A DNA stretch of 64,000 bases from Calidifontibacter indicus (lineage in GTDB: Bacteria; Actinomycetota; Actinomycetes; Actinomycetales; Dermatophilaceae), in the NCBI RefSeq assembly GCF_003386865.1, contig NZ_QTUA01000002.1, positions 1-64,000 on the forward strand. The letters are read 5' to 3'. A program made the translations under genes and the position numbers. How positions within the stretch are numbered: the first letter of the stretch is position 1; each line of letters starts with the position of its first letter. The notes beneath the pieces were generated by a model, which did no database searches, was not told where the DNA came from, and was given only the letters and a program-made list of their open reading frames with translations. This document shows positions 51,023-60,677 of this stretch, in pieces.

Positions 51023-52654
51023 ATGACTGACCTTCTGGAACCAGACCAGCACGAGGCAGCACGGGTCACCGTGGGGCGATGGGCCGGGGTGGGCCCGACC
51101 CGCCAAGAACTCGACAAGCGCGAGCGTGCGCAGCGGCGCAAGCAGCAGACCAAGATGTTGTTGAACCCGTGGGACGCGGCCGGGTCCGAACCGGGAGAGC
51201 GAGGCTGGACCGGCCCCGGGGGTGGCCGCACGTTCTGGCGGGAACCGCCGCCGGAGATCCGTGGAACCTCGGTGCAGGTGAACGGTGCGTTTTACCCGTT
51301 CGGGATCAGTGGCGGTCTGCCCAGTGTCGGTGTCCCGATCGGCCGCACGCTCACCCTGGCCGCCGAACGGGTCAGCTGCGACCCGATCAGTTGGTTCCTG
51401 GCCAACCGGTTGCTGTCACCGATCATGTTCGTGCTGGGCCTGCCTGCACTGGGCAAGACGTCCCTGATTCGTCAGATGGTGTCGATCATGCCCAACTGGG
51501 GCATCACCCCGATCATCATGAGCGACATCCGCCCGGGCACCGACTTCGGCCCGGTCATCGACTCAATCGGCGGGTACCGCATCGAGGTGGGCCCAGGAGC
51601 GGGCACCATCAACCCGCTCGACCCCGGACCGATGGCCCGGTACATCGGAAACTTGCCGGACAAAGAACTGCTGGAATGCCTGGCGATGATCCGCAACTCC
51701 CGGATCAACCTCACGCAGGGACTCCTGGAGATCGTGCGTGGGAAACCGTTGGCAGACACCGAAAAGACGCTGCTCGCGGCCGGGATCGACGTCCTGGACC
51801 AAGAGCATGACGGGATTCCGGTCCTGGAAGACCTGGTCGCCGTGGTGGCCGCACGGCACCCGCGCCTTCGCCAGGTCGCCTATGACCGCGGCGACGACAA
51901 CCGATACGACGACCTGTCCGAAGGGCTGCTGCGGTCGCTGGCAGCCCTGGGCGGTGATGGGCCGTTCGGCTCAACGTTCGCCGGGCAGTCCAGTTTCGAC
52001 CTGGACCTGACCCGTCCGGTCGACATGGACCTGTCCTCCATCCCGCAGGGAGCAGACGAGCTGATGGGCGCGGCACAGTTGGCGACCTGGTCGCTGCTGT
52101 CGTCGACCGTCGCGGCCGCGAAGTACCTGGCCGAGGCCGGTGTCATCGAGGACCGCACCTATCTACTGGTCGGAGACGAACTACACCGACCATTGAAGGC
52201 GTTGCCGGTGATCGCGAAGTACCTCGACGTGATGATCCGGTTGATCCGCACGTTGAAGCTCGGGGCGATCTTCTGCACGCACACAATGGAAGACCTGCGC
52301 CTGCCGGACCCGCAGCTGACGACGCTTGCGTGGGGGTTCGTGGAGAAATCGCCCCTGGTCGTGATGGGCGGGTTGTCGCGTAAGGAAATGGGCAACCTGG
52401 TGACCGTCTTCGACATGTCGAAGACGGAGCAGGACCAGCTCGTGGGATGGACCGACCAGCCGGCGGTGGACCCGGACACCAGCCAGGAAGGTGAGCCGCC
52501 CGGGCGAGGGAAGTTCTTGCTGAAGGTGGGCCGGTCACCCGGTGTCGCGTTCCGGGCGAACCTGTCCCCGGTGGTCAAAGAGGTCAACGACACCAACAGC
52601 TCCTGGGATGAGTTGCGGGCCGCGCGCATGTACGACGAGCGGAGCCTGCGATGA
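51023..52654 (+). CDS. VirB4/TraC-like conjugation ATPase
   Basis: A 543-residue ATPase, shorter than VirB4 (about 800) because the N-terminal domain seems to be in the preceding gene. Walker A FVLGLPALGKTSLIRQM (about 137-153), Walker B TYLLVGDELHRP (about 380), and a C-terminal motor region (AIFCTHTMEDLRLPDPQLTT). It powers pilus assembly and transfer. GAGGAG ribosome site; stop overlaps the next start (ATGA). Confidence 0.87.
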   Translation: MTDLLEPDQHEAARVTVGRWAGVGPTRQELDKRERAQRRKQQTKMLLNPWDAAGSEPGERGWTGPGGGRTFWREPPPEIRGTSVQVNGAFYPFGISGGLPSVGVPIGRTLTLAAERVSCDPISWFLANRLLSPIMFVLGLPALGKTSLIRQMVSIMPNWGITPIIMSDIRPGTDFGPVIDSIGGYRIEVGPGAGTINPLDPGPMARYIGNLPDKELLECLAMIRNSRINLTQGLLEIVRGKPLADTEKTLLAAGIDVLDQEHDGIPVLEDLVAVVAARHPRLRQVAYDRGDDNRYDDLSEGLLRSLAALGGDGPFGSTFAGQSSFDLDLTRPVDMDLSSIPQGADELMGAAQLATWSLLSSTVAAAKYLAEAGVIEDRTYLLVGDELHRPLKALPVIAKYLDVMIRLIRTLKLGAIFCTHTMEDLRLPDPQLTTLAWGFVEKSPLVVMGGLSRKEMGNLVTVFDMSKTEQDQLVGWTDQPAVDPDTSQEGEPPGRGKFLLKVGRSPGVAFRANLSPVVKEVNDTNSSWDELRAARMYDERSLR

Positions 52655-53958
52655 GCGACCCCGACTTGGCGAACGATGCACTGACCCGGGCAGCCCTATC
52701 GGCGTGGGAAGAACCGTCCCGGCGGCCTGCGCCCTCACCAGAACGCGACCGCCGGGCCGCGGCCCGGCAGTGGCTCGACCCCGCTGTCGTGGATCGCATG
52801 TACGCGATCAACGAGCTGGCGGCGCAATGGTTCGAGTCGCACTACGAGGGTTCGTGGGCGCAAGAGCACCTGACCGGCCGCACCCACGTTGATCTGGCCG
52901 GCGACCGCGGAGCGCGGCCGGGGTGCGCACCTGATCGGTGGCGTGGACTGGTGGAGCATCTGCAGTCCGAAGGGGTCAGCGAGGAGGAGATGCTGCAGGT
53001 CGGTGTCGCGTTCCGTTCGGGCCGGGGCCGGGTCGTGGACCTGATGCGCGACCGGGTCGTGATGCCGGTGCACGACGACACTGGCCGCATCGCCGGCTTC
53101 GTCGGCCGGGAGAACCCTGACAACCCCGGAACAGCGAAGTACATCAACACCAAGCGAACCGAACTGTTCGACAAGGGCGAACTGTTCTGTTCGGCTCTGC
53201 CGGTTCGTGGGCAGGTCGCGATCGTGGAAGGGCCGGCGGACGCCCTGGCCATCACGATCGGGTCGGGTGGACGGGTGGTCGGTGCCGGCACCCTCGGAAC
53301 GGCACTCACTCAAGGGCATGCCGAACGGTTGGCCGAGCTGGCTCAGGAACCGATCGTGTGGCGCGACAACGACGGCCCCGGGTGGGAAGCCGCCGAGCGG
53401 GACTTCCGGTTGTTGACGCAGTACGGGGTGGAACCGTTGATGACGACCGGGCCCGAAGGAGCAGACCCGGCCGATGTGCTGAAAACGGACGGTGCGGCCG
53501 GGATCCAGACAAGGCTGGATCAGGCGCGCCCTGCCGGTGAGGTGCTCATCAAGTACCACCTCAGCGCCGGCCGCACCAGCGAAGCCGTGAGCGTTGCCGC
53601 GGAGCGGGAGCCCTGCTATTGGGCACCGGACGCGGCCCGGATCGCGAACGCAGCCGGAGTCGAGGTGCAAGCCGTGCGGGACGCGCTGGCCGCGCACGTC
53701 ACCGGAGCCGCGGAAGTCACGCTGCCGCTGGCGACCGGCAACGAGCCCCGTGGGGTGGCTGCCGGCACTGAGCCGGGTGCCGGATTCGAGGCAGTGCAGG
53801 CCGCGGACACCGGCCGCGCGTCGGTGCGGGAGCAGCTGCAAACCCTCGCGGCGCAGCAGCGAGCGGGGGTGGTTGAGCGGTCACCAGTAGTGGCCGCACA
53901 ACCAGCCCACTTCCAACGGAATCTGAGCAGCAGTACCGAGAGTGAACGGGGGATGTGA
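52651..53958 (+). CDS. TOPRIM-domain (DnaG-like primase core) protein
   Basis: A 435-residue protein. The primase-like core reads MLQVGVAFRSGRGRVVDLMR, RVVMPVHDDTGRIAGFVGRE and AKYINTKRTELFDKGELF, and the TOPRIM motif VAIVEGPADALAI (about 190) is followed by VWRDNDGPGWEAAERDF. The N-terminal zinc finger of chromosomal DnaG is absent. It could prime the transferred strand in the recipient. The conserved DxD reads DND. The start overlaps the VirB4-like stop. Confidence 0.82.
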   Translation: MSDPDLANDALTRAALSAWEEPSRRPAPSPERDRRAAARQWLDPAVVDRMYAINELAAQWFESHYEGSWAQEHLTGRTHVDLAGDRGARPGCAPDRWRGLVEHLQSEGVSEEEMLQVGVAFRSGRGRVVDLMRDRVVMPVHDDTGRIAGFVGRENPDNPGTAKYINTKRTELFDKGELFCSALPVRGQVAIVEGPADALAITIGSGGRVVGAGTLGTALTQGHAERLAELAQEPIVWRDNDGPGWEAAERDFRLLTQYGVEPLMTTGPEGADPADVLKTDGAAGIQTRLDQARPAGEVLIKYHLSAGRTSEAVSVAAEREPCYWAPDAARIANAAGVEVQAVRDALAAHVTGAAEVTLPLATGNEPRGVAAGTEPGAGFEAVQAADTGRASVREQLQTLAAQQRAGVVERSPVVAAQPAHFQRNLSSSTESERGM

Positions 53959-55787
53959 TGCGGCAACCGGAGCGTCAGGACCGGCGCGGCCAGGATGTGG
54001 TGTTGGCCGGGTGCGGCTTCGGCGCCGTCGGCATCATCGCCCTGGGTGGGCTGATGGTGTGGGTGGCCGCGGCCGCCGGCGGACACGGCCACGGCTCCCC
54101 AGTGGGTTGGATCATGCAGGCCGTGACCGGCGATGCTGCGCTGTGGTCGACGACCGCCACCTCCATCCTGATCCTGGAGGGCATCGTGCTCGTGGCGTGC
54201 ACGGTGTGGGGTGCTCGAGCGTGGTGGCGCTGGAACAAGTCCCGCGCCCGGATCGACGCCCGCGCTAAGTACATGTCGACCAACCGGGACATCAACCCGC
54301 TCACCGAGCAGGCCGGTACGAAGGCCGCTGAGCGGCTTGGCGTCACCGGTGCGGGGCTGCCGGTCGGGACCAGCATCCTGCGCAAGCGGCGGCTGTGGTC
54401 TGGGTGGGAATGGTCCCTGCTGATGGTGATGGGAACCCGTGCCGGTAAGTCCTCGTGCGAGGTCGTCCCGCGGATCCTGCGGGCAACCGGCCTACCGGTC
54501 GTGACGACCAGCAACAAACCGGACGTGTACTACGACACCCGCGCCGGCCGGGAAGCGGCCGGCACGATCTGGTGTCTTGACCTGCAGAACATCACGGGGC
54601 AAGTCGGGGGTCAGGGCAATGACCCGCAGTGGTACTGGAACATGCTCGACTTCGTCGACGGGGTCGAGCGCGCGGACGAGCTGGTGGACATCCTCTCGGC
54701 CGCGGTCACCCCGGGCAACGCCCGTACGGACGCCTACTTCACCTCGGCGTCGCGGGCGTTGCTGTCCGGGCTGCTGCTGGCAGCCGCGGTCGGTGAACAG
54801 CCCATCACGCAGGTGTATGAGTGGCTGTCCGACCCAAACCAGCGAATGGATCATGCCGACCCGCTGGCCCTGCTGGAACGTCACGGGTACTCCCAGGTGG
54901 CCACCGATCTTCGCGAGAAGATGAACCTCACCGAGAAGCAGCGGGACGGTGTGTACGGCGGTGCCCGTGAATGGGTGTCATTCATGCGATCCCCCGCGGT
55001 GGTGCGGTGGATCGCACCGTCCGGTGAGGGCGAGACACGGCGCCGGTTCACGGCCGAGCAGTTCGTCACCTCGACCGACACGCTTTACCTGTTGTCGAAA
55101 GGCCGGGGCGGAGCCGCCGGCCGTGCCGTGGTGGCTGCGCTGACCCGGGCGGTGATGATCGCCGGCGAACAGCTCGCCTCCCGGCAAGGTGGGCGAGTAG
55201 CGAACCCGATCGTGTTCGAGCTCGACGAGGCCGCGAACGTGTGCCGCATCCCCGAACTGCCCGACCTGTTCACCTACTACGGCGGCCTGGGACTGCTGAT
55301 CTCGGTGTACCTGCAAAACCCTGCCCAAGGCGAAGAGTGCTGGGGGGAGAACGGGTGGCGACAGATGTACTCCAGCGCGAACGCTTTGCTGATCGGGCGC
55401 GGGATCCGTGATGAGAAGTTCCTGCCCGGTGTGGTGCAGATGATCGGGGACCGTCACTGGGTCGAACGCACCCGCAGCCGCGGAAAGGGCGGGTCGAGCA
55501 CGAACGAGACGCACCGCCAGGAGCACATCGTGACGCTGGCCGACCTGACTGCGTTGGAGCAAGGCCGGGCGATCCTGCACGCCTCGGGCTCCCGGCCGAT
55601 CCTGATCCGGCTCGACCACTGGTCAGCCACCCCCTCCACGAACGAGGCCGTCACCTCCTCGCGTGAGCTGTACCGGCCCGCGCAGGAAGCCAGTGACGTC
55701 GACGGTGCACGCCCGATGGCTTGGGCGGCGACAGCCGCCGGCGCAGGAACCGATGCAGGGTTCAAGGGGGCGAGATCGCGGTGGTGA
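53958..55787 (+). CDS. VirD4/TraG-like type IV coupling protein
   Basis: A 609-residue protein with two N-terminal membrane segments (GAVGIIALGGLMVWVAAAAG; ILILEGIVLVACTVWGARAW). Walker A LLMVMGTRAGKSSCEVV (about 153-169), Walker B IVFELDEAANVC (about 417), and TraG-type C-terminal motifs (YYGGLGLLISVYLQNPAQGE, IGDRHWVERTRSRGKGGSS). Coupling proteins bring the relaxase-DNA complex to the channel. Start overlaps the primase stop by one base. Confidence 0.9.
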   Translation: MRQPERQDRRGQDVVLAGCGFGAVGIIALGGLMVWVAAAAGGHGHGSPVGWIMQAVTGDAALWSTTATSILILEGIVLVACTVWGARAWWRWNKSRARIDARAKYMSTNRDINPLTEQAGTKAAERLGVTGAGLPVGTSILRKRRLWSGWEWSLLMVMGTRAGKSSCEVVPRILRATGLPVVTTSNKPDVYYDTRAGREAAGTIWCLDLQNITGQVGGQGNDPQWYWNMLDFVDGVERADELVDILSAAVTPGNARTDAYFTSASRALLSGLLLAAAVGEQPITQVYEWLSDPNQRMDHADPLALLERHGYSQVATDLREKMNLTEKQRDGVYGGAREWVSFMRSPAVVRWIAPSGEGETRRRFTAEQFVTSTDTLYLLSKGRGGAAGRAVVAALTRAVMIAGEQLASRQGGRVANPIVFELDEAANVCRIPELPDLFTYYGGLGLLISVYLQNPAQGEECWGENGWRQMYSSANALLIGRGIRDEKFLPGVVQMIGDRHWVERTRSRGKGGSSTNETHRQEHIVTLADLTALEQGRAILHASGSRPILIRLDHWSATPSTNEAVTSSRELYRPAQEASDVDGARPMAWAATAAGAGTDAGFKGARSRW

Positions 55788-56290
55788 AACGCAACCCCAC
55801 CGGGGAGAACGAAGCACTCACTGCCAACTCAGGTGGGGTGTCCGGTTCGTTTGGTGGGCAACCCGATTCGGTGCCTACCGACGACGACGCGCAGGAGCCG
55901 GTACGGCTGCGGTTCGCGTCGCTACCGTTGTTCGTGGAGTCCTACGTCCTTCCCAACTGGCGACACCCCACCAACGGGATCGCGTGGTGCGGACGGTGGT
56001 GGGAGCACGCCGAAGCGATCACCCGCCTGTCAGCGTGCTGGGAAGCGTTCGAGGTGATGCGGCGCGAACCAGCACCGGCGCTGTCGGTGTGGTGGCGCGA
56101 TCACCTGGACGTGCACATGGCCGCCCTGACCCGTGAGAGCGGACCGTTCAAACAGTGCGACGCGGAACGCGGCATGCACCGGCAACAGCCGATCTGGAGC
56201 AACGTCCAGCCGCCGGCTGGGTTGTTCCCGGTCGATGACGACGCAGAGATCGGCGGCCGCCCCGCGGCCCAGACGAAGGAGACACGATGA
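55784..56290 (+). CDS. DUF4913 family protein
   Basis: A 168-residue protein from GTG overlapping the coupling-protein stop. The DUF4913 core is YVLPNWRHPTNGIAWCGRWW, with HAEAITRLSACWEAFEVMRR and LDVHMAALTRESGPFKQCDA. The family is found on actinomycete plasmids beside coupling proteins; role unknown. Confidence 0.8.
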   Translation: MKRNPTGENEALTANSGGVSGSFGGQPDSVPTDDDAQEPVRLRFASLPLFVESYVLPNWRHPTNGIAWCGRWWEHAEAITRLSACWEAFEVMRREPAPALSVWWRDHLDVHMAALTRESGPFKQCDAERGMHRQQPIWSNVQPPAGLFPVDDDAEIGGRPAAQTKETR

Positions 56291-58143
56291 GTGATGAGAT
56301 CGGGCAGGAATTCGACCGGGTGCTGCGCACCGCCCTCATGGGACTGGGACAGTTGGGGGAGCGGGTCGCGCGCCGCCAGGCCGAACGGGAACGCGAGCAA
56401 GCCACCCGTTTGAACCAGGCGCAGCACGAAGCACGGCAACGCGAGCAGGACGCACGTCAACGACGTCAAGACACCGAACGCGCCCAAGAGCGGATCGGGC
56501 GCGAACAGCAGCGGCACCTGCAGACCGCTGACCGGGTCTGGTTGGACGAGCGAGACGCGGCCCGGATGGTGTACCGGCCCTTCACCCAACCGGCGACGCT
56601 CGAGCGGGCAACACCGGAGCAGGCCTCGAAAGCGTGGGAGCAGGCACGTTTCTGGTCAGAGCAGGACCCGTTCGCTCGTGAGTCCGCACGGGTTATCAGG
56701 GAGGCGATCTTGGCCAAGCACGGTCAGGAACCCTCGAAGATCCTGACCCGGGCAGCCGCCGCACACGCTGCGGGCCCAACCTCCTCTTCAGCTGTCGCTG
56801 AGGTGACCGACGAGCGAGTGCACCGTGCGGTGGAATGGGCTGAAAGAGACGCCCCGCTGTACTACACCCGTCACGTTGACGATCGGCTCCTCGCGGCCGA
56901 TGGGACGCTGAACCTCGCCGTCGCCGGCCAACTGGTTAACGATCATGATGAGTGGGCCCGGGCCGGGGAGCTGAGCCACGAAACAGCGGTTCGTGAGTGG
57001 GCTCGGCACCTGGGCCGCGCCGAGTTGGACCCACCCGCCGGGGAACACCCCACCGCCGCGCAACTACGTGAACTCGAAAAGACGTGGAAGATCAAGTCCG
57101 CGCCGGTCGCGAAGTTGACCGTGGGTAAGGCTCAAGAATTCGCGGCCGAGCACGCACCGCCGTACTACCGCCGGCACGTCGACGAGCGGCTGCACGGGTC
57201 AGACGCAAGAACAGAACTCCTGGCAGACATGACCGCGCTACGCGACCACGGCGCGATCCCCTTGCGCAGCAGACACGAAGAGTGGGCGCGCTGGTCAGGG
57301 GAGAACCTGGCCGGCCTCGACGACGCGGAACGGACAGCCCGCCTGGAGGAAGCATGGGCGGCCGGCGTCGACGAACGCGGAGCCCTCGAACTCGAACAAC
57401 TCCGCCAGGCGCAGGAGATCTCCGGGGTCTCGGAGAGGACCGCGACCATGGACGAACAGCTGCGTGCCGCGTACGCGAAACACCTCGACCCCGAAGTGGC
57501 TCGGGAGATCTCGCAAGAGGACTTGGCCCGGTCCTGGCAGGCCGCGAGCATTCCCGCGACCAGCAACCCCGGCGACCAGGCCGCAGCCGAGCAGCTGCAT
57601 CGCCAGTTCGTTGCACGGTTCGGCACTGACCCCGGCCAGTGGGCCAGTGAGCAACAGAACGCGGCACCCGGCCGAGGTCGGGACTGGTTGCTCGTCGACG
57701 TGCTGGCCGACCAGGCAGCCGAGTACGGCGACCGGATCGACGCGGCAAACGCCCGCGCTGCGGCGCGAGCCGGTGAGGCCGACGCGACCCACACCGACCC
57801 AGAGATCGCAGCACGGGGAGAGCACCGATCCGACGTCGAACGCCGCACGGCTTACGCCGAAGAAGCAACGGCCGAACTGTGGCACAACGACGAACAACGA
57901 GCCCAAGAGCAGGGCGCGCAGGGTGAGGACATCGCCTACGACCGCGCCAATGAATCCGACCTGAGAGCCGAAGGGGTCACACCCGACGCACGCGAAGCAG
58001 TCGTCGACTCCTCCCACGGGTTCTCCGCGCCTACAGCGACCATGGTCGCCAAAGCTGGCCGCACACCCAAGAACCGCAAAGCACGCAAGACCGCGACGGC
58101 GCGTACAGCAGAGCGAAGCGCAGACCGCAGCCGGGGACGCTGA
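56287..58143 (+). CDS. Large coiled-coil protein with repeated YYxRHVDxRL motif
   Basis: A 618-residue, highly charged cytoplasmic protein; residues 30-80 are a Glu/Arg/Gln coiled coil (RQAEREREQATRLNQAQHEA). Two copies of a module start DAPLYYTRHVDDRL (about 189) and HAPPYYRRHVDERL (about 290). A basic tail ends it. The last gene of the transfer operon, it starts with an ATGA overlap. No relaxase signature (three-His site or HUH) is apparent, but the conserved Tyr pairs make a DNA-processing role worth testing. Confidence 0.6.
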   Translation: MSDEIGQEFDRVLRTALMGLGQLGERVARRQAEREREQATRLNQAQHEARQREQDARQRRQDTERAQERIGREQQRHLQTADRVWLDERDAARMVYRPFTQPATLERATPEQASKAWEQARFWSEQDPFARESARVIREAILAKHGQEPSKILTRAAAAHAAGPTSSSAVAEVTDERVHRAVEWAERDAPLYYTRHVDDRLLAADGTLNLAVAGQLVNDHDEWARAGELSHETAVREWARHLGRAELDPPAGEHPTAAQLRELEKTWKIKSAPVAKLTVGKAQEFAAEHAPPYYRRHVDERLHGSDARTELLADMTALRDHGAIPLRSRHEEWARWSGENLAGLDDAERTARLEEAWAAGVDERGALELEQLRQAQEISGVSERTATMDEQLRAAYAKHLDPEVAREISQEDLARSWQAASIPATSNPGDQAAAEQLHRQFVARFGTDPGQWASEQQNAAPGRGRDWLLVDVLADQAAEYGDRIDAANARAAARAGEADATHTDPEIAARGEHRSDVERRTAYAEEATAELWHNDEQRAQEQGAQGEDIAYDRANESDLRAEGVTPDAREAVVDSSHGFSAPTATMVAKAGRTPKNRKARKTATARTAERSADRSRGR

Positions 58144-58164
58144 ACCGCACACCACCATCCACAG

Positions 58165-58206
58165 AGAAGGCCGGGCCCCGCAGACCAGCGGGGCCCGGCT
58201 TTCTCT
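58165..58206 (+). terminator. Terminator of the transfer operon
   Basis: GCCGGGCCCCGC pairs perfectly with GCGGGGCCCGGC around AGACCA, followed by TTTCTCT. It lies 22 bp after the last stop codon. Confidence 0.85.
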
Positions 58207-58430
58207 GGGTGATGTCGACGAGCGGCCGATAATAAAAGTGAGGGTCATTCGGTTCTCTCCGGGTCCGTCAGAGCCGGAAATAAGTTCCCCAAGAAGGAAA
58301 AACAGTCATGGTACAAACCGTCCGTAAACCGGGGCAAGCTCCGAGCGGGCCGGATGTGCACTGGGGTTTCGTGAATATTTGCTATGACACCCAGGTGTAT
58401 CCACGAGGGCATCATTGCTAGCGCGTTGGG
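58207..58430. other. Intergenic region between the transfer operon and the DUF305 remnant
   Basis: A 37-codon frame at 58308-58421 (AAGAAGG before the ATG) is possible but has no recognisable family. The end of the conjugative region may lie here, because the DUF305 gene downstream lacks its N-terminus. Confidence 0.35.
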
Positions 58431-58532
58431 GTGTCGGTAAGGAACGTGTCACCAGGGGCGCTCGGGGGTCTGGTGGGGTCGCGCTCGGGCGGCAGCGGGC
58501 CGGGTGACACCAGTGCAGAGGCGGGCTTTGCC

Positions 58533-59956
58533 GGCTCATCCCAATCGAGGGTGTAGTTGGGGTCTGAAGCCGCCGGCTTCGAGCAGACTCCTCGCGATGT
58601 AGTGGGTCAGATTCCGGAAGCCGAGGGCGCTGCCGCGTAGGTGCTCGAGGCGGCCATTGATGGCCTCGGTGGGGCCGTTGCTCGTGCCGGGCCGGTCGAA
58701 GAACGCGAGCACGTCGGCCGCGCGCTTGACCAGGGTTCTTCCCAGCGTGGTGACCTCGACCAACGGTTTCGGCACGCCGGTACTGATCGAGTTGATCAGC
58801 TTGGTCATGAGCGTCTTCCCGGTAGCCCTGTCGGGGTGCCGGTACGCAGCGATCATCCGTTGATAGATGCCCCAGGTGCACTCGACCTGAACGTGCTCCT
58901 CGACCGCGAACAGTGCGGTGAGACGTTGATGTTGCCGGTCGGTGAGCAAGTCCGCGCCGGTGTGCAAGGTGCGCCGTGCCCGGTACAGCGGATCCGTGGC
59001 GCGGCCACGGTGGCCGTGGAGTTCTTGTTGGACGCGACGGCGACACCGGTCGAGGGCGTCGCCGGCGAGGCGGACGACGTGGAAGGGGTCCATCACCGTG
59101 GCCGCGGCCGGGATCTCCTCAGACGCTGCGGTTTTGAACCCGGTGAACCCATCCATCGCGACGACCTCCACAGCGTCACGCCACTGGGCGGGCCGCTCGG
59201 TGAGCCAGGTCTTGAAGACCTGCTTGGACCGCCCGGGAACCATGTCCAACAACCGTGCTGGACCGCTGCCGTCCCGGATCGGGGTCAGGTCGATGATCAC
59301 GGTGACGTATTTGTCGCCGCGGCGGGTGTGTCGCCACACGTGCTCATCCACCCCGATCGTGGTGACACCCTCGAACCGGCCCGGGTCATTGATCAAGACA
59401 CGGTGACCCTCGGCCAGGACGGCGTCGTTGGCGGTGTCCCATGCAACGGCGAGGGCTTCAGCGACACGAGCGATCGTGAGGTGCTGACACACGATCGCGG
59501 TCAACGCCCACCGCACCGCCCGGCGCGACAGGCGTGCCCGTGGTTCGGCCGCCGCGGAGCAGTCCTGCCGCCACACATGCCCACATTCGCTGCATCGGTA
59601 CCGGCGCAGAGTGACCGCCAACGTGGTGGGTCGCCACCCCAACGGTTCGTGCGCCAGCCACCGCACGACGCTGTCACGTGGAGCGCCTTCACACCCGCAC
59701 CGGTGGCACCACGCATCGTCGTCGACGACGCGGCACGCCAACACGGCCCGCTCGGGTTCAACGCGTTGCCCCGTCACGACCAGGCCGAGCTCATCCAAGC
59801 GACAGAAGGTCGTCAGGTCAGGGGTAGTGAAGGTAGCGTCGTGCATGTCGAGGTCTTCCAGATGGACAGCGTCAGAACTTCCATCATCGGGAGACCTCGA
59901 CCCTCACCCGACCAACGACGCGCTACCAATCCCTACACCCTCGATTGGGAAGAGCC
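58533..59956 (-). mobile_element. ISL3-family insertion sequence (1,424 bp)
   Basis: Terminal inverted repeats of 24 bp, GGCTCATCCCAATCGAGGGT and so on at 58533-58556 and its complement at 59933-59956, differ at one base. Flanked by the perfect 8-bp repeat GCTTTGCC (58525-58532 and 59957-59964), the usual ISL3 target duplication. Contains one intact transposase gene. Confidence 0.92.
58536..59846 (-). CDS. ISL3-family transposase
   Basis: A 436-residue protein with an N-terminal zinc-finger region (WCHRCGCEG, RYRCSECGHVWRQDC), a helix-turn-helix (CQHLTIARVAEALAVAWDTA) and the DDE core (TTIGVDEHVWRHTRRGDKYV, VVAMDGFTGFKTA, and GTSNGPTEAINGRL). Full length and without breaks; the stop codon lies inside the inverted repeat. 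It should be active. Confidence 0.93.
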   Translation of the reverse strand: MHDATFTTPDLTTFCRLDELGLVVTGQRVEPERAVLACRVVDDDAWCHRCGCEGAPRDSVVRWLAHEPLGWRPTTLAVTLRRYRCSECGHVWRQDCSAAAEPRARLSRRAVRWALTAIVCQHLTIARVAEALAVAWDTANDAVLAEGHRVLINDPGRFEGVTTIGVDEHVWRHTRRGDKYVTVIIDLTPIRDGSGPARLLDMVPGRSKQVFKTWLTERPAQWRDAVEVVAMDGFTGFKTAASEEIPAAATVMDPFHVVRLAGDALDRCRRRVQQELHGHRGRATDPLYRARRTLHTGADLLTDRQHQRLTALFAVEEHVQVECTWGIYQRMIAAYRHPDRATGKTLMTKLINSISTGVPKPLVEVTTLGRTLVKRAADVLAFFDRPGTSNGPTEAINGRLEHLRGSALGFRNLTHYIARSLLEAGGFRPQLHPRLG

Positions 59957-60677
59957 GCTTTGCCAGGGACATGCAGACCCATCATCGCCAAGCAGTCGAG
60001 ATGGCCTTCATCATCCGGGACAAGACCACCAACTCAACGATCCGCACCATCGCCTACGACATCATTACCACCCAGCAGCAGCAGGCCGGGCAGATGTACG
60101 GCTGGCTGGCCCAGTGGCGGCTGCACCAGACCGGATCTGAACCGCCAATGGCGTGGATGGGCAGCGGGCACCACATGGGGTCGCCTGCCAGTACGGGTAG
60201 CACGATGCCGGGGATGGCGACCCCGGCTCAGCTGGCACAGCTACGCGCAGCGACCGGGCCGGCGGCAGATCGACTGTTCCTGACCCTGATGATCGCCCAT
60301 CACCGTGGCGGGATCGGCATGGCCCGGGCCATCCAGCCGATGACGGAGAACCCTGCGGTCGATACCTTGGCTGGCGCGATCGAGACCTCGCAGGAGGCGG
60401 AGATCACCCAGATGACCCGGCTGCGCGGAACGCTGCCGACCTAGCTCGCGCGCGTCGTTGCCCGTGCTTCTGCGCCAGGTCACGGGTTTGTGCTCGTGCT
60501 GCGGTCCGGAGGCCGGTCAGGTGGAGTGCTCGACGCAGAAGTGGCCGCGTAGTCAGGCTTGGATCTGGTCGCAGCCAGGGTGCGTTTCCGTTCATTGAAG
60601 CAAGGAGTCCTCCACGATGCGCGGCCGCCTCGTTCGCTGATCGACACTGATGGCGGGATGGGATGCGCGTTGACGAC

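Larger units (their letters stand above)
58431..60444 (+). pseudogene. DUF305 gene interrupted by an ISL3 element (and truncated at its start)
   Basis: Left part (58431-58532) reads GGSGPGDTSAEAGFA; right part (59965-60444) continues RDMQTHHRQAVEMA through AHHRGGIGMARAIQPM. Joined at the duplicated target they form a single DUF305 frame with its characteristic HH motifs, so the insertion is recent. The frame is closed upstream by a stop at 58419 and the usual N-terminal membrane segment is missing. DUF305 proteins are periplasmic or cell-surface, ferritin-like, and often found near metal-resistance genes, like those at 60.7-62.7 kb. Confidence 0.8.

Noticed and set aside
58308-58421. 37-codon frame between terminator and DUF305 remnant
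   Set aside because: It has a passable ribosome site but no family, no secretion signal and lies next to a junction; not enough support.
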